Origin: Atlantibacter sp. RC6
Lineage (GTDB): Bacteria > Pseudomonadota > Gammaproteobacteria > Enterobacterales > Enterobacteriaceae
Length of the DNA: 64,000 nucleotides
Assembly: GCF_014193285.1 (NCBI RefSeq)
Contig: NZ_JACHZE010000002.1
Location: 62,001-126,000, forward strand
Direction of reading: 5' to 3'
The translations under genes and the position numbers were made by a program. A model generated the notes under the pieces. That model did not search any database. It was not told the origin of the DNA and saw only the letters and a list, made by a program, of their open reading frames with translations. Below, piece after piece: positions 19,624 through 30,095 of the stretch (position 1 is its first letter; every line of letters begins with the position of its first letter).

Positions 19624-22023
19624 ATGGCGGAAACAAAACATAAACAATCATCACTAATTGTGGTGTTAACAGCTCTGTTCGCAGCATTGTGCGGGCTGTA
19701 TTTACTGATTGGCGGGGTATGGTTAGTTACATTAGGGGGTTCCTGGTACTATCCCATTGCGGGCCTGGTGATGCTTGGCGTTGCCTGGCTGCTGTGGCGC
19801 GGTAAACAATCGGCGCTCTGGCTGTATGCGGCGCTGCTGCTCGCGACCATGCTGTGGTCAATCTGGGAAGTCGGCTTCGATTTCTGGGCCTTGACCCCGC
19901 GCTGCGATATCCTGGTGTTCTTCGGCATCTGGCTGATCCTGCCGTTTGTCTGGCGAAAACTGCCGGTGATCTCGCGCCCTGCTCTGCCCTCAATGATGGT
20001 GACGTTGATTATCACCGCCGGTATTCTCGGATGGGCCATTTTCAACGATCCGCAAGAGATCAATGGCACCCTGAAAACCGATGCGGCGGCAGCCACCACT
20101 ACCGCTCCGGCGATCCCGGACGGCGACTGGCCTGCATATGGTCGTAACCAGGAAGGGCAACGTTTCTCTCCGCTTAAGCAAATCAATGCGGATAACGTTC
20201 ATGAGCTGAAAGAGGCCTGGACCTTCCAGACCCGTGATGTGAAATTACCCACCGACCCGGGTGAAATCACCAACGAAGTGACGCCGATTAAAGTGGGCGA
20301 CACGCTGTACCTGTGCAGCGCGCACCAGCGTTTGTTCGCACTGGATGCGGCTACCGGGAAAGAGAAATGGCACTTCGACCCACAGCTGAACGCCAATCCG
20401 TCGTTCCAGCATGTGACCTGCCGCGGCGTCTCTTATCATGAAGCGCGCGCTGACAACGCCAGCCCGGATGTGGTAGCGGATTGTCCGCGTCGTATCATTC
20501 TGCCGGTAAACGATGGCCGTCTGTTTGCCATCAACGCTGACAACGGCAAGCTGTGCGAATCCTTTGCCAACAAAGGTATTCTCAACCTGCAAACCAACCA
20601 GCCGGTGACCACGCCGGGCATGTATGAGCCGACATCGCCGCCGATTGTGACCGATAAAATTATCGTGATCGCAGGCGCGGTGACCGATAACTACTCGACC
20701 CGCGAGCCGTCCGGCGTGATCCGCGGTTTCGATGTTAATACCGGCGATCTGGTCTGGGCGTTCGATCCGGGCGCCAAAGACCCGAATGCCATCCCATCGG
20801 ATGAGCATCACTTCTCCTTGAATTCCCCGAACTCCTGGGCGCCTGCCGCCTACGACGCGCAGCTGGACCTGGTCTATCTGCCGATGGGCGTTTCTACGCC
20901 GGATATCTGGGGCGGCAACCGTACCGAAGAGCAGGAGCGTTACGCCAGTTCGATTGTGGCGTTGAATGCCTCCACCGGCAAGCTGGCCTGGTCTTATCAG
21001 ACTGTCCACCATGACCTGTGGGATATGGATATGCCTTCCCAACCGACGCTGGCGGATATCACTGATAAGAACGGTAACGTAGTACCGGTGATCTACGCGC
21101 CGGCGAAAACCGGCAACATCTTCGTTCTGGACCGTCGTGACGGAAAACTGGTGGTCCCGGCCCCGGAAAAACCGGTGCCGCAGGGCCCGGCGAAAGGCGA
21201 CCGACTTTCGCCGACTCAGCCGTTCTCGGAGTTGAGCTTCCGTCCGACCAAAGATCTGAGCGGCGCGGACATGTGGGGCGCGACCATGTTCGACCAGCTG
21301 GTGTGCCGCGTGATGTTCCATCAGCTGCGCTACGAAGGGATTTTCACCCCGCCGTCTGAGCAAGGCACGCTGGTATTCCCGGGCAACCTGGGGATGTTCG
21401 AATGGGGCGGTATTTCCGTCGATCAGAACCGTCAGGTGGCGATTGCTAACCCGATTGCCCTGCCGTTCGTCTCGAAACTGATGCCGCGTGGCCCGGATAA
21501 CCCGATGGAGCCGCCAGAAACGCCGCATGCCGCCAGCGGTCAGGAAACCGGCATTCAGCCTCAGTACGGCGTACCGTTCGGCGTAACGCTGAACCCGTTC
21601 CTGTCGCCGTTTGGTCTGCCGTGTAAGCAGCCGGCCTGGGGTTATATCTCCGCCCTGGATCTGAAAACCAACGAAGTCGTGTGGAAAAAACGTATCGGGA
21701 CGCCGCGCGACAGCCTGCCGTTCTCGCTGCCATTCCCGCTGCCGTTTAACCTCGGGATGCCGATGCTCGGCGGGCCGATCTCCACCGCCGGTAACGTACT
21801 GTTTGTTGGCGCGACCGCAGATAACTATCTGCGCGCCTACAACATGACAAACGGTGAAAAACTGTGGGAAGGCCGTCTGCCAGCGGGTGGACAAGCCACA
21901 CCGATGACCTATGAGGTTAACGGTAAGCAGTACGTGGTGATTTCCGCCGGGGGCCACGGCTCGTTCGGGACGAAGATGGGCGACTACATTGTTGCCTTCG
22001 CGTTGCCGGATGACGCGAAGTAA
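19624..22023 (+). CDS. gcd: PQQ-dependent membrane glucose dehydrogenase
   Basis: Periplasm-facing quinoprotein that oxidises glucose to gluconolactone and passes electrons to ubiquinone. About five N-terminal membrane helices (residues 12-150) are followed by an eight-bladed PQQ propeller with WPAYGRNQEGQRFSPL, the Trp-docking repeats and GGHGSFGTKMGDY near the end. The 799 residues match E. coli Gcd (796). ATG at 19624 is preferred to the GTG at 19618. No pqq synthesis genes are in the window; E. coli cannot make PQQ, whereas many Enterobacter and Klebsiella can. Confidence 0.97.
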   Translation: MAETKHKQSSLIVVLTALFAALCGLYLLIGGVWLVTLGGSWYYPIAGLVMLGVAWLLWRGKQSALWLYAALLLATMLWSIWEVGFDFWALTPRCDILVFFGIWLILPFVWRKLPVISRPALPSMMVTLIITAGILGWAIFNDPQEINGTLKTDAAAATTTAPAIPDGDWPAYGRNQEGQRFSPLKQINADNVHELKEAWTFQTRDVKLPTDPGEITNEVTPIKVGDTLYLCSAHQRLFALDAATGKEKWHFDPQLNANPSFQHVTCRGVSYHEARADNASPDVVADCPRRIILPVNDGRLFAINADNGKLCESFANKGILNLQTNQPVTTPGMYEPTSPPIVTDKIIVIAGAVTDNYSTREPSGVIRGFDVNTGDLVWAFDPGAKDPNAIPSDEHHFSLNSPNSWAPAAYDAQLDLVYLPMGVSTPDIWGGNRTEEQERYASSIVALNASTGKLAWSYQTVHHDLWDMDMPSQPTLADITDKNGNVVPVIYAPAKTGNIFVLDRRDGKLVVPAPEKPVPQGPAKGDRLSPTQPFSELSFRPTKDLSGADMWGATMFDQLVCRVMFHQLRYEGIFTPPSEQGTLVFPGNLGMFEWGGISVDQNRQVAIANPIALPFVSKLMPRGPDNPMEPPETPHAASGQETGIQPQYGVPFGVTLNPFLSPFGLPCKQPAWGYISALDLKTNEVVWKKRIGTPRDSLPFSLPFPLPFNLGMPMLGGPISTAGNVLFVGATADNYLRAYNMTNGEKLWEGRLPAGGQATPMTYEVNGKQYVVISAGGHGSFGTKMGDYIVAFALPDDAK

Positions 22024-22041
22024 TCCTCAACGTTAAACAAC

Positions 22042-22066
22042 AAGGCCGCGAATGATTCGCGGCCTT
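22042..22066. terminator. Terminator between convergent gcd and cueO
   Basis: An 11-bp stem AAGGCCGCGAA/TTCGCGGCCTT with a 3-base loop is followed by TTTTGTTTT on the plus strand. It lies 18 bp after gcd and 8 bp before the cueO stop. Confidence 0.9.
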
Positions 22067-22073
22067 TTTTGTT

Positions 22074-23621
22074 TTACGCGACGGTAAAGCCCAGCATCAT
22101 GCCGGTATCTTCATGCTCCAGCAGATGGCAGTGCGCCATATAGGCCTGCTCCGCCGGGGCCGGATGTTCAAAACGCACCAACACCTCGCTGCGCGCGCCT
22201 TCCACCCAGACGGTATCTTTCCAGCCCGCGCGATGAGCGGCTGGCGGCTTACCGTTTTCAGTCAGGATGCGAAACTGGGCGCCGTGGATGTGGAACGGGT
22301 GCATCATCATGTCGCCCTCTCCGGAAATGGTCCAGCGCTCGTACTGCCCGCGCTCCACGGCAAACGCCGGCTTCGCCATGTCAAACGCCAGCCCGTTAAT
22401 TTTATTGGCGTGATGGAAATCCATGTTCTGGTGGCCCATGCCGCCATGGTTCATGTTGCCGTGGCCCATACCGTGGTGCATACCCATGCCGGCCAGCGCC
22501 TGTTTGCCGTATTTTTGCTCCAGCGCCTGCATCCCCATCATATCGAGCATCGGGTCCATCATCAGCTGTAGCCAGCGCTCTTTGGCGTTGACGCTCTCGG
22601 GAATGGTGGGCATGTCGACCAGTTTGTCAGGCAGTTCGCCGGATGCGGTCACTACCAGTGGTTGAATGCGCACCACCGGCACAGGCTTATCAAACGGCGC
22701 GACGGTCATGCCGATCTGTTTCACCGGCAGCGTCACAATATCGAAAGGCGTGTTGTCGCGGTTTTCCACCAGCACTTCAAAACGCTCGCCCATGATCATC
22801 GGCAGTTCGGTCACTTTGACCGGCTCGGCCAAAAAGCCGCCGTCGCTGGCGACCACATACAGCGGGCGTCCATCGCTGGCGGCGATGTTCAGCGAACGGG
22901 CGTTACAGCCGTTCAGCAAACGCAGGCGCAGCCAACCGCGCGGGGCGGCATGTTGCGGATACGCCGCGCCGTTACACAGCAACGTGTCGCCAAACCAGCC
23001 GACAGCGGCGCTCATCATATCCAGTTGATAATCAATTTGCCCATCGGCCCCGAAGCGTTTGTCCTGGATAATCAGCGGGACGTCGTCAATGCCCCACTGC
23101 TGCGGCAGACGCAACAGGCGGCTATCGTTATCTTCAATCAGCACTAATCCCGCCAGCCCCATCGCTACCTGATGTCCGGTTTTGCCGTGCTGATGCGGGT
23201 GGAACCAACAGGTGGCGGCACGCTGCTGCGGCGTAAAAGAGACGGTACGGGTTTCGCCAGGTTTAATCACCCCCTGCGGGCCGCCGTCTACTTCACCTGG
23301 GATTTCCAGACCATGCCAGTGCAACGTGGTTTCTTCCGCCAGGGTGTTATGAATATTGACGGTCACGGCTTTACCCTGACGCAACTGGAGCGCCGGGCCG
23401 AGCAGGTTGCCGTTGTAGCCCCAGGTGGTCGCCGCTTTGCCGTTAAACAACGTCTGGCCCGCCTGAATGGTCAGGCGGATGCGGCTCTCGGCATCGGCGG
23501 TTAACAGACTGGGGATGGGTAAAGCGGGACGATCGGCGGCGAAGGCGAAGCGGCTCCACAGCGGTAACGCGCTTGCTGCGCCCAGCACGGCGGAATATTT
23601 TATAAAGTCGCGGCGATGCAT
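22074..23621 (-). CDS. cueO: Multicopper oxidase CueO
   Basis: Periplasmic laccase-like enzyme that oxidises Cu(I) and catechols, protecting against copper. The twin-arginine signal ([20 protein letters not shown]) indicates Tat export. Copper ligands appear in [21 protein letters not shown] and [13 protein letters not shown]. The Met/His-rich loop ([19 protein letters not shown]) typical of CueO covers the T1 site. The 515 residues equal E. coli within one. Start 23621 gives the Tat motif; a start 39 bp earlier would place extra residues ahead of it. A CueR-type promoter lies 35 bp upstream. Confidence 0.97.
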   Translation of the reverse strand: MHRRDFIKYSAVLGAASALPLWSRFAFAADRPALPIPSLLTADAESRIRLTIQAGQTLFNGKAATTWGYNGNLLGPALQLRQGKAVTVNIHNTLAEETTLHWHGLEIPGEVDGGPQGVIKPGETRTVSFTPQQRAATCWFHPHQHGKTGHQVAMGLAGLVLIEDNDSRLLRLPQQWGIDDVPLIIQDKRFGADGQIDYQLDMMSAAVGWFGDTLLCNGAAYPQHAAPRGWLRLRLLNGCNARSLNIAASDGRPLYVVASDGGFLAEPVKVTELPMIMGERFEVLVENRDNTPFDIVTLPVKQIGMTVAPFDKPVPVVRIQPLVVTASGELPDKLVDMPTIPESVNAKERWLQLMMDPMLDMMGMQALEQKYGKQALAGMGMHHGMGHGNMNHGGMGHQNMDFHHANKINGLAFDMAKPAFAVERGQYERWTISGEGDMMMHPFHIHGAQFRILTENGKPPAAHRAGWKDTVWVEGARSEVLVRFEHPAPAEQAYMAHCHLLEHEDTGMMLGFTVA

Positions 23622-23655
23622 GTCGATTTCCTTATGGTTCGCAGGCGTAATTTTG

Positions 23656-23686
23656 AGCATAAACCCTCCCCTAAGCGGAAGGTCAA
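23656..23686 (-). promoter_or_regulatory. CueR-type promoter of cueO
   Basis: On the minus strand TTGACC (-35) and TATGCT (-10) are separated by an overlong 19-bp spacer, which contains the imperfect dyad CTTCCGCTTAGGGGAGG. The long spacer with a central dyad is the hallmark of MerR-family activated promoters, and ACCTTCC is the CueR half-site. This indicates copper induction. Confidence 0.85.
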
Positions 23687-23767
23687 GCCTGGCCGAGAAT
23701 AATAAAGATCGTCGTGAAATACAGAATTGTGCTAACTTTCACTCTTCAGAGAGGAGTTCCAGGCGCG

Positions 23768-24115
23768 ATGATGAAGTGGGTCAGATTGGTGTTACTCGGT
23801 GGGTTGCTCGGATTTTCCGCCAGTAGCTTTGCATTAAGTGAGTCTGAAGCCGAAGATATGGCTGATCTTACGGCAGTTTTTGTATTTCTTAAGAATGATT
23901 GCGGCTATCAAAACTTGCCCAACGGCCAAATCCGACGCGCGCTGGTGTTTTTCGCTCAGCAAAACCAGTGGGATCTGAGTAATTACGATAGCTTCAATAT
24001 GAAGGCGCTCGGCGAAGACAGCTACCGCGATCTCAGCGGCATCGCCATCCCCACCGCAAAAAAATGTAAAGCCCTGGCGCGCGACTCGCTCAGCCTGCTC
24101 GCTTACGTCAAATAA
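23768..24115 (+). CDS. yacC: Small exported protein YacC
   Basis: Protein of 115 residues with a signal peptide (MMKWVRLVLLGGLLGFSASSFA) and a mature domain (LSESEAEDMADLTAVFVFLK) nearly identical to E. coli YacC. The two cysteines (DCGYQN and KKCKALA) could form a periplasmic disulphide. It resembles the pilotin (GspS/OutS) family of secretion-system lipoproteins but has no lipobox; the function is unproven. AGAGAGGAG precedes ATG 23768. It is divergent from cueO and upstream of speE, as in E. coli. Confidence 0.9.
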   Translation: MMKWVRLVLLGGLLGFSASSFALSESEAEDMADLTAVFVFLKNDCGYQNLPNGQIRRALVFFAQQNQWDLSNYDSFNMKALGEDSYRDLSGIAIPTAKKCKALARDSLSLLAYVK

Positions 24116-24265
24116 TCCCCTCCGTTCAGCCTGAACATACTGGCGTTCAGGCTACGACACTGTTGCGTCTTTCGTTGATGAAATATTGACCGTGCATCGG
24201 TGTAAGATGTTAGCTATCATGTTGCGCCATTTTTCCATGAGTGTTAACGAAAGAGGTATCTGCCA

Positions 24266-25132
24266 ATGGCCGAAGCAAAAGTGTGGCAGGAAACGCTGCA
24301 CGACCAGTTTGGACAATACTTTGCCGTTGATAATGTGCTGTATCACGAAAAGACCGATCACCAGGATCTGATCATTTTCGAGAACCGCGCATTTGGCCGC
24401 ATCATGGCGCTGGACGGCGTTGTGCAAACCACCGAGCGTGATGAGTTTATCTATCACGAAATGATGACCCATGTACCGCTGCTGGCCCACGGCGATGCGA
24501 AGCATGTGTTGATTATCGGCGGCGGCGATGGCGCAATGCTGCGTGAAGTGACGCGCCATAAAAACGTCGAAACCATCACCATGGTGGAGATCGACGCGGG
24601 CGTAGTCTCGTTCTGCCGCCAGTATCTGCCCAACCATAACGCCGGAAGCTATGACGATCCGCGCTTCACGCTGGTGATCGACGACGGCGTTAACTTCGTC
24701 AATCAAACCACGCAAACCTTCGATGTGATCATCTCCGATTGCACCGATCCCGTCGGCCCCGGCGAAAGCCTGTTTACCTCGGAATTTTATCAGGGTTGTA
24801 AACGCGCGCTGAATCCGGGCGGAATTTTCGTCGCGCAAAACGGCGTCTGCTTTTTACAGCAGGACGAAGCCATCGGCAGCCATCGTAAACTCAGCCACTA
24901 CTTTGAGGACGTGAGTTTTTACCAGGCCGCAATCCCAACCTATTACGGCGGCATTATGACTTTTGCCTGGGCCACCGATAACCCCGCGCTGCGCCAGCTC
25001 GATCTAAACACGATCCAGACGCGCTTTGCCGACGCCGGTTTACCCTGCCGTTATTACAACCCGGCAATCCACGCGGCCGCTTTCGCTCTGCCGCAATACT
25101 TGAATGACGCACTGGCTCGCCAGGCATCCTAA
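24266..25132 (+). CDS. speE: Spermidine synthase (polyamine aminopropyltransferase)
   Basis: Transfers the aminopropyl group of decarboxylated S-adenosylmethionine to putrescine. The 288 residues equal E. coli SpeE. Landmarks are the nucleotide-binding [11 protein letters not shown] (near 89-99), catalytic [13 protein letters not shown] and [10 protein letters not shown] in the substrate site. It is first in the speE-speD operon, with a 14-bp gap before speD, whose product supplies its cosubstrate. Confidence 0.98.
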   Translation: MAEAKVWQETLHDQFGQYFAVDNVLYHEKTDHQDLIIFENRAFGRIMALDGVVQTTERDEFIYHEMMTHVPLLAHGDAKHVLIIGGGDGAMLREVTRHKNVETITMVEIDAGVVSFCRQYLPNHNAGSYDDPRFTLVIDDGVNFVNQTTQTFDVIISDCTDPVGPGESLFTSEFYQGCKRALNPGGIFVAQNGVCFLQQDEAIGSHRKLSHYFEDVSFYQAAIPTYYGGIMTFAWATDNPALRQLDLNTIQTRFADAGLPCRYYNPAIHAAAFALPQYLNDALARQAS

Positions 25133-25146
25133 GGAGGTGAACAAAA

Positions 25147-25941
25147 TTGAAAAAGCTTAAACTGCATGGCTTTAATAACCTGACCAAAAGCCTGAGTTTT
25201 TGTATCTACGATATTTGCTACGTCAAAACGGCGGAAGAGCGCGATGGCTACATCGCTTATATCGATGAACTGTATAACGCAAACCGTCTCACTGAGATCC
25301 TGACGGAAACCTGCTCCATCATCGGCGCGAACGTGTTGAATATCGCGCGCCAGGATTACGAGCCTCAGGGCGCCAGCGTGACCATTCTGGTCAGCGAAGA
25401 GCCCGTCGACCCGAAGCTGGTCGATAAAACCGAACACCCCGGCCCATTGCCCGAAACGGTGGTGGCACACCTGGATAAGAGCCATATCTGCGTCCACACC
25501 TACCCGGAAAGCCATCCGGAAAACGGGCTGTGCACCTTCCGTGCGGATATTGAAGTGTCAACCTGCGGGGTGATCTCTCCGCTTAACGCGTTGAACTACC
25601 TGATTCACCAGCTTGAATCCGATATCGTGACCGTAGACTACCGCGTGCGCGGCTTTACCCGCGACGTTAATGGCATGAAGCACTTCATCGACCATGAAAT
25701 CAATTCGATTCAAAACTTTATGTCTGAAGACATGAAAGCGCTGTACGACATGATGGATGTGAATGTGTATCAGGAGAATATCTTCCACACGAAGATGCTG
25801 CTAAAAGAGTTCGATCTTAAACACTACATGTTCCACACCAAACCGGAAGATTTAACCGAACAAGAGCGGAAAGACATTACTGATATGCTCTGGAAAGAAA
25901 TGCGCGAGATTTACTACGGACGTAATATTCCGGTGGTATAA
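25147..25941 (+). CDS. speD: S-adenosylmethionine decarboxylase proenzyme
   Basis: Pyruvoyl enzyme producing decarboxylated SAM for SpeE. The proenzyme self-cleaves between Lys111 and Ser112 ([17 protein letters not shown]). Its 264 residues equal E. coli SpeD. The start is TTG, compensated by a near-perfect Shine-Dalgarno TAAGGAGGTGA that overlaps the speE stop, so speD is likely translationally coupled. E. coli speD also uses TTG. Confidence 0.97.
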   Translation: MKKLKLHGFNNLTKSLSFCIYDICYVKTAEERDGYIAYIDELYNANRLTEILTETCSIIGANVLNIARQDYEPQGASVTILVSEEPVDPKLVDKTEHPGPLPETVVAHLDKSHICVHTYPESHPENGLCTFRADIEVSTCGVISPLNALNYLIHQLESDIVTVDYRVRGFTRDVNGMKHFIDHEINSIQNFMSEDMKALYDMMDVNVYQENIFHTKMLLKEFDLKHYMFHTKPEDLTEQERKDITDMLWKEMREIYYGRNIPVV

Positions 25942-25986
25942 CGCAGGTGGAGCAGGGACGCTCCACGCGGTTAGCTTTACTGAAGG

Positions 25987-26349
25987 CTATTTTTGCTGGA
26001 TAAACTCACGGTAAGCGCGCAGCACCTGAAGAAAATCCTCCACGCCGCACAGCGACAGGCTCTCTTCATCGTAATAGCTCATCCCCTCTTCCATTTCATC
26101 GCCAGAAAAGGCTAGCTGATTGGCGCGCACCATCACCTCTTCGCCATCCAGCCACAGGGTGTATTCATGCCCGGCGCGTTGCCACTGGCGCTCGCTGCCG
26201 ATGACCGCCTGCGCCGCCTGCTCCACTTCCTCCAGCAGCGCCAGGTTCTCCTTCACTTCCTCATTAAACCAGTGACCAATCGCTTCATGGCCCATCGACA
26301 TGCGTACTCTCACCGTACCGGTAACGTCGCGCAGAAATTCATGATCCAT
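25987..26349 (-). CDS. yacL: YacL family protein (UPF0231)
   Basis: Conserved acidic protein of 120 residues of unknown function, starting [32 protein letters not shown]; length equals E. coli YacL. There is no signal peptide or membrane segment. It is convergent with speD across 45 bp. In E. coli it lies directly downstream of acnB in the same direction; here a secreted-protein gene on the opposite strand (26523-26921) has come between them. Confidence 0.93.
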   Translation of the reverse strand: MDHEFLRDVTGTVRVRMSMGHEAIGHWFNEEVKENLALLEEVEQAAQAVIGSERQWQRAGHEYTLWLDGEEVMVRANQLAFSGDEMEEGMSYYDEESLSLCGVEDFLQVLRAYREFIQQK

Positions 26350-26522
26350 AGTGTTTTCCTCTGCTACACGCCGGGCAAACTACGCCCGAATTTTCTTATC
26401 TGTAATTATCGCAGCACGGCGCAAGAAAAACAGCGCAGCGGGCAGAGGTATCGAGAAAAAAGCCAGACGGGACGGTTGTGCTATCCTGAGGATCTTCTTA
26501 AAGCCTTAAATCGTAATCAGTT

Positions 26523-26921
26523 ATGCAAAAATTGAAAATGTCATTGTCCCCGATTCTGCTGTTTATCTTCCTCGCGTTTCCCTTTTCCGCCGCGTATGCG
26601 GGCGAAGCGGTGCGGCTCGACTGTCTGACCCGCCAGAATGTCCTGATCTCCTTTTTTAAATATCACCTCACCACCATGCAATGGGGAAAACATTTTCAGA
26701 TAGCTTCTGGCGCGCATAAAGATCGCACCCAGTCAGGCGCGCGTTACAAAACCTGGTCGTTTCGTAACGGTGATGATCTGGTGTTTTTCCCGAAGAATGA
26801 GCGTTGGTTTATTATTTATTCCGACCAGCAAAAGCCGGAGCGCTGCCGGGTTGAAGAGAGCTTTACCTGGCCGGTGGTCAGCCTGCCGCGCTACAGCGGC
26901 AAAGAAGATGCCCTGTCGTAA
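26523..26921 (+). CDS. Unrecognised exported protein, 132 aa
   Basis: Not recognised. The N-terminus MQKLKMSLSPILLFIFLAFPFSAAYA is a clear Sec signal peptide with likely cleavage after AYA. The mature part of about 106 residues is basic and aromatic-rich (FKYHLTTMQWGKHFQ, YKTWSFRNGDD, NERWFIIYSDQ) with two cysteines (LDCLTR, ERCRVEE) suited to one disulphide. No Shine-Dalgarno sequence is obvious; an internal ATG at 26538 would leave a shorter signal. It is inserted between yacL and acnB on the opposite strand and ends at a shared terminator. E. coli K-12 has no gene here that I recall. Periplasmic location is inferred. Confidence 0.75.
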   Translation: MQKLKMSLSPILLFIFLAFPFSAAYAGEAVRLDCLTRQNVLISFFKYHLTTMQWGKHFQIASGAHKDRTQSGARYKTWSFRNGDDLVFFPKNERWFIIYSDQQKPERCRVEESFTWPVVSLPRYSGKEDALS

Positions 26922-26928
26922 GGCATAA

Positions 26929-26956
26929 AAAAGGGAAGCTCTCTGGCTTCCCTTTT
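26929..26956. terminator. Terminator shared by the 132-aa gene and acnB
   Basis: An 11-bp stem AAAAGGGAAGC/GCTTCCCTTTT with a 6-base loop lies 8 bp after the plus-strand gene and 15 bp before the acnB stop. The A-rich and T-rich arms allow it to act in both directions. Confidence 0.85.
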
Positions 26957-26970
26957 CGTTACGCGAAAGA

Positions 26971-29568
26971 TCAGACCGCCGTCTGGAAAATCACCCCGTC
27001 GGCTTTCTCGGTGTACTGGGAAAGCTGGTCGAAGTTCAGATAGCGATAAGTATCCGCCGCGGTTTTATCCACCTGGGAAACAAACGTCTGGTACTCTTCC
27101 GGCGTCGGCAGTTTACCGATCAGCGCCGCAACCGCAGCCAGTTCCGCAGACGCCAGGTAGACGTTCGCGCCGGTGCCTAAACGGTTCGGGAAGTTACGGG
27201 TCGAAGTCGACACGACGGTCGCGCCGTCCGCCACGCGCGCCTGGTTACCCATGCACAGTGAACAACCCGGGATCTCAATACGCGCCCCGCTCTTACCGAA
27301 TACGCTGTAATAGCCCTCTTCAGTCAACTGCGCGGCGTCCATACGGGTCGGCGGCGCAACCCACAGACGGGTCGGCAGCTGGCCTTTGTGAGTATCCAGC
27401 AGTTTACCCGCCGCGCGGAAGTGACCAATGTTGGTCATGCAGGAACCGATAAACACTTCGTCGATCTTGTCGCCCTGCACGTCAGACAGCAGACGCGCAT
27501 CGTCCGGATCGTTCGGTGCGCACAGGATCGGCTCTTTGATATCCGCCAGATCGATCTCGATCACCGCGGCATATTCCGCATCGGCATCGGCTTCCATCAG
27601 TTGCGGATCCGCCAGCCACTTCTCCATGCCCTGAATACGACGCTCCAGCGTACGGCGGTCGCCGTAGCCTTCAGCAATCATCCACTTCAGCAGCACGATG
27701 TTGGAGTGCAGATACTCTTCGATCGGTTCGCGGTTCAGTTTGATGGTGCAGCCTGCCGCAGAACGCTCGGCGGAAGCGTCAGTCAGTTCGAACGCCTGCT
27801 CTACTTTCAGATCCGGCAGACCTTCGATTTCCAGAATGCGGCCAGAGAAGATGTTTTTCTTCCCTTTCTTCTCAACGGTCAGCAGACCTTGTTTGATGGC
27901 ATACAGCGGGATAGCGTGAACCAGATCGCGCAGGGTAATGCCCGGCTGCATTTTGCCTTTAAAGCGCACCAGCACCGATTCCGGCATATCCAGCGGCATG
28001 ACGCCGGTCGCGGCGGCAAACGCCACCAGGCCTGAGCCCGCCGGGAAAGAAATACCAATCGGAAAACGGGTATGGGAGTCACCGCCGGTGCCGACAGTGT
28101 CCGGCAACAGCATGCGGTTCAGCCAGGAGTGGATAACGCCATCACCCGGACGCAGCGACACGCCGCCACGGTTCATAATAAAGTCCGGCAGGGTGTGGTG
28201 CGTGGTGACGTCAACCGGCTTCGGATAGGCAGCGGTGTGGCAGAAAGACTGCATCACCAGATCCGCAGAGAAGCCCAGGCACGCCAGGTCTTTCAGCTCA
28301 TCACGGGTCATCGGGCCGGTGGTGTCCTGAGAGCCCACGGAGGTCATTTTCGGCTCGCAGTAAGCGCCCGGACGAATGCCCGCCACGCCGCACGCACGAC
28401 CTACCATTTTCTGCGCCAGTGAATAGCCGCGGTTGCTTTCCGCCACGTCTTTCGCCTGACGGAATACGTCGCTGTGCGGCAGGCCCAGCGCATCACGCGC
28501 TTTGGTGGTCAGGCCGCGGCCGATGATCAGCGGAATACGGCCACCGGCACGCACTTCATCCAGCAGCACATCGGTTTTCAGCTCGAAGCTGGCCAGCAGT
28601 TCGCCGGTCTCGTGATTGCGCACTTCGCCTTTGTACGGGTACACGTCAATCACATCGCCCATATTCAGGTTGGCAACATCCACTTCGATCGGCAGCGCGC
28701 CGGCATCTTCCATGGTGTTGAAGAAGATTGGCGCAATTTTGCCGCCCAGCACCAGGCCGCCGCCGCGCTTGTTCGGTACGTTCGGGATATCGTCACCCAT
28801 AAACCACAGCACCGAGTTGGTGGCGGATTTACGGGAAGAACCGGTACCGACCACGTCGCCAACATAGGCCAGCGGATAGCCTTTCTGTTGCAGGGCTTCG
28901 ATCTGTTTAATCGGGCCAACGCTGCCCGGCTGATCCGGCTCGATGCCTTCACGGGCGTTTTTCAGCATCGCCAGGGCGTGCAGTGGGATATCCGGGCGCG
29001 ACCAGGCATCCGGTGCCGGAGACAGGTCATCGGTATTGGTTTCACCGGTAACTTTAAACACGGTAACGGTAATTTTTTCATTCAGCGTCGGGCGCGACAG
29101 GAACCATTCGGCGTCTGCCCAGGACTGCATGACCTGCTTCGCGTAGCTGTTGCCCGCTTTGGCTTTTTCTTCCACATCGTAGAAGTTATCGAACATCAGC
29201 AGAGTGTGGGACAGCGCTTTCGCAGCAATCGGCGCGAGTTTGTCATTATCCAGCGCGTCGACCAGCGGATGGATGTTGTAACCACCCTGCATAGTGCCTA
29301 ACAGTTCGATAGCTTTTTCAGGGGTGACCAGCGGAGAGGTTGCTTCGCCTTTGGCAATTGCAGCGAGGAATCCGGCTTTAACATAGGCGGCTTCATCAAC
29401 GCCCGGCGGTACACGGTTGGTCAGCAGATCTAACAGGAATTCTTCTTCGCCCGCGGGCGGATTCTTCAGCAGCTCGACGAGCGCGGCCATTTGGGTTGCA
29501 TCTAAGGGTTTTGGAACAATCCCAACGGCTGCACGTTCTGCTACGTGCTTACGGTATTCTTCTAGCAC
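26971..29568 (-). CDS. acnB: Aconitate hydratase B
   Basis: Main TCA-cycle aconitase, interconverting citrate and isocitrate through a [4Fe-4S] cluster; the apo form binds RNA in E. coli. The cluster cysteines are in [10 protein letters not shown] and CSLCMGNQ; the N-terminal HEAT-like domain ([15 protein letters not shown]...) is typical of AcnB. The GTG at 29568 follows AGGAGAACCGTC and yields 865 residues, identical in length to E. coli; an upstream ATG at 29595 would put the ribosome site inside the gene. The 585 bp upstream are unusual and described separately. Confidence 0.97.
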   Translation of the reverse strand: MLEEYRKHVAERAAVGIVPKPLDATQMAALVELLKNPPAGEEEFLLDLLTNRVPPGVDEAAYVKAGFLAAIAKGEATSPLVTPEKAIELLGTMQGGYNIHPLVDALDNDKLAPIAAKALSHTLLMFDNFYDVEEKAKAGNSYAKQVMQSWADAEWFLSRPTLNEKITVTVFKVTGETNTDDLSPAPDAWSRPDIPLHALAMLKNAREGIEPDQPGSVGPIKQIEALQQKGYPLAYVGDVVGTGSSRKSATNSVLWFMGDDIPNVPNKRGGGLVLGGKIAPIFFNTMEDAGALPIEVDVANLNMGDVIDVYPYKGEVRNHETGELLASFELKTDVLLDEVRAGGRIPLIIGRGLTTKARDALGLPHSDVFRQAKDVAESNRGYSLAQKMVGRACGVAGIRPGAYCEPKMTSVGSQDTTGPMTRDELKDLACLGFSADLVMQSFCHTAAYPKPVDVTTHHTLPDFIMNRGGVSLRPGDGVIHSWLNRMLLPDTVGTGGDSHTRFPIGISFPAGSGLVAFAAATGVMPLDMPESVLVRFKGKMQPGITLRDLVHAIPLYAIKQGLLTVEKKGKKNIFSGRILEIEGLPDLKVEQAFELTDASAERSAAGCTIKLNREPIEEYLHSNIVLLKWMIAEGYGDRRTLERRIQGMEKWLADPQLMEADADAEYAAVIEIDLADIKEPILCAPNDPDDARLLSDVQGDKIDEVFIGSCMTNIGHFRAAGKLLDTHKGQLPTRLWVAPPTRMDAAQLTEEGYYSVFGKSGARIEIPGCSLCMGNQARVADGATVVSTSTRNFPNRLGTGANVYLASAELAAVAALIGKLPTPEEYQTFVSQVDKTAADTYRYLNFDQLSQYTEKADGVIFQTAV

Positions 29569-29786
29569 GACGGTTCTCCTCGCTCTCATTGTCATATGCG
29601 GCAGGCGCTTCTCTTCACGCTCCTGTGAGACAGCAGTTTGTAGGGTAAATGCCCGATACCGCGTCGGGCAGCATAGCAGGATTTTGAGGGGGTGTTAATC
29701 TGTTTACAAAAAAGCAACATAAAAAGATTTGCTGAATCGTTAAGCATGGTATAGCGCAAGAAAGCGGCGTTTTGCGGAGACAAAAA

Positions 29787-29804
29787 AACCGCTTTTCAGC
29801 GGTT
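29787..29804 (-). terminator. Minus-strand terminator upstream of acnB
   Basis: AACCGCT and AGCGGTT form a 7-bp stem with a TTTC loop. Read on the minus strand it is followed by TTTTTTG, a good intrinsic terminator. It lies 219 bp before the acnB start, so it would end a short RNA begun farther upstream rather than acnB mRNA. Confidence 0.55.
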
Positions 29805-29822
29805 AGTTTGTGCCATGCGGTG

Positions 29823-29868
29823 GTAGCAAGCACCGGTCCGGCGGTATCGATTTGTGGCAAAACCCTCA
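29823..29868. repeat. Imperfect direct repeat, copy 1 (acnB-yacH gap)
   Basis: Begins GTAGCAAGCA, continues through a CCGGTCCGG stretch and ends with the 15-base core GTGGCAAAACCCTCA, which recurs exactly at 30074-30088. On the minus strand it precedes the terminator at 29787-29804, so a transcript of roughly 100 nt carrying TGAGGGTTTTGCCAC is conceivable. No open reading frame in it looks genuine. Confidence 0.5.
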
Positions 29869-30027
29869 CGCTGGGCATTCTGCTCCGCTCATAAACTGAA
29901 CGCAAGCGCAAAAATGCTTTTTGCGTAACGTTATCCAGATTCGAATGAAAATCGCTGAAATTTACCCTACCCGTCTGTTTTAAAAAGTAATCATCAGATA
30001 ATGTCCGCATCGGCCTGCTTCGCTGGC

Positions 30028-30095
30028 GTAGCAACCAGTCACCGGGCCCGGAAGCAGTTCCGTCATTTGCTACGTGGCAAAACCCTCATTTGCCA
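30028..30095. repeat. Imperfect direct repeat, copy 2, with two perfect hairpins
   Basis: Begins GTAGCAACCA, contains CCGGGCCCGG and the core GTGGCAAAACCCTCA. GTAGCAA (30028) pairs with TTGCTAC (30067), and TGGCAAA (30075) pairs with TTTGCCA (30089) around a 7-base loop. These adjacent stems lie 60-125 bp upstream of a small ORF at 30154. Whether it acts as RNA on either strand is inferred only from structure. Confidence 0.5.

Noticed and set aside
20245..21957. 570-codon open frame antisense to gcd
   Set aside because: Arg/His-rich composition typical of reverse-strand translation of GC-rich coding DNA; gcd is certain on the other strand.
29615..30034. 139-codon minus-strand frame upstream of acnB, thought of as a phage Icd/Ash-type remnant
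   Set aside because: Composition looks like noncoding sequence, it spans the terminator and repeat, and I could not support the phage resemblance.
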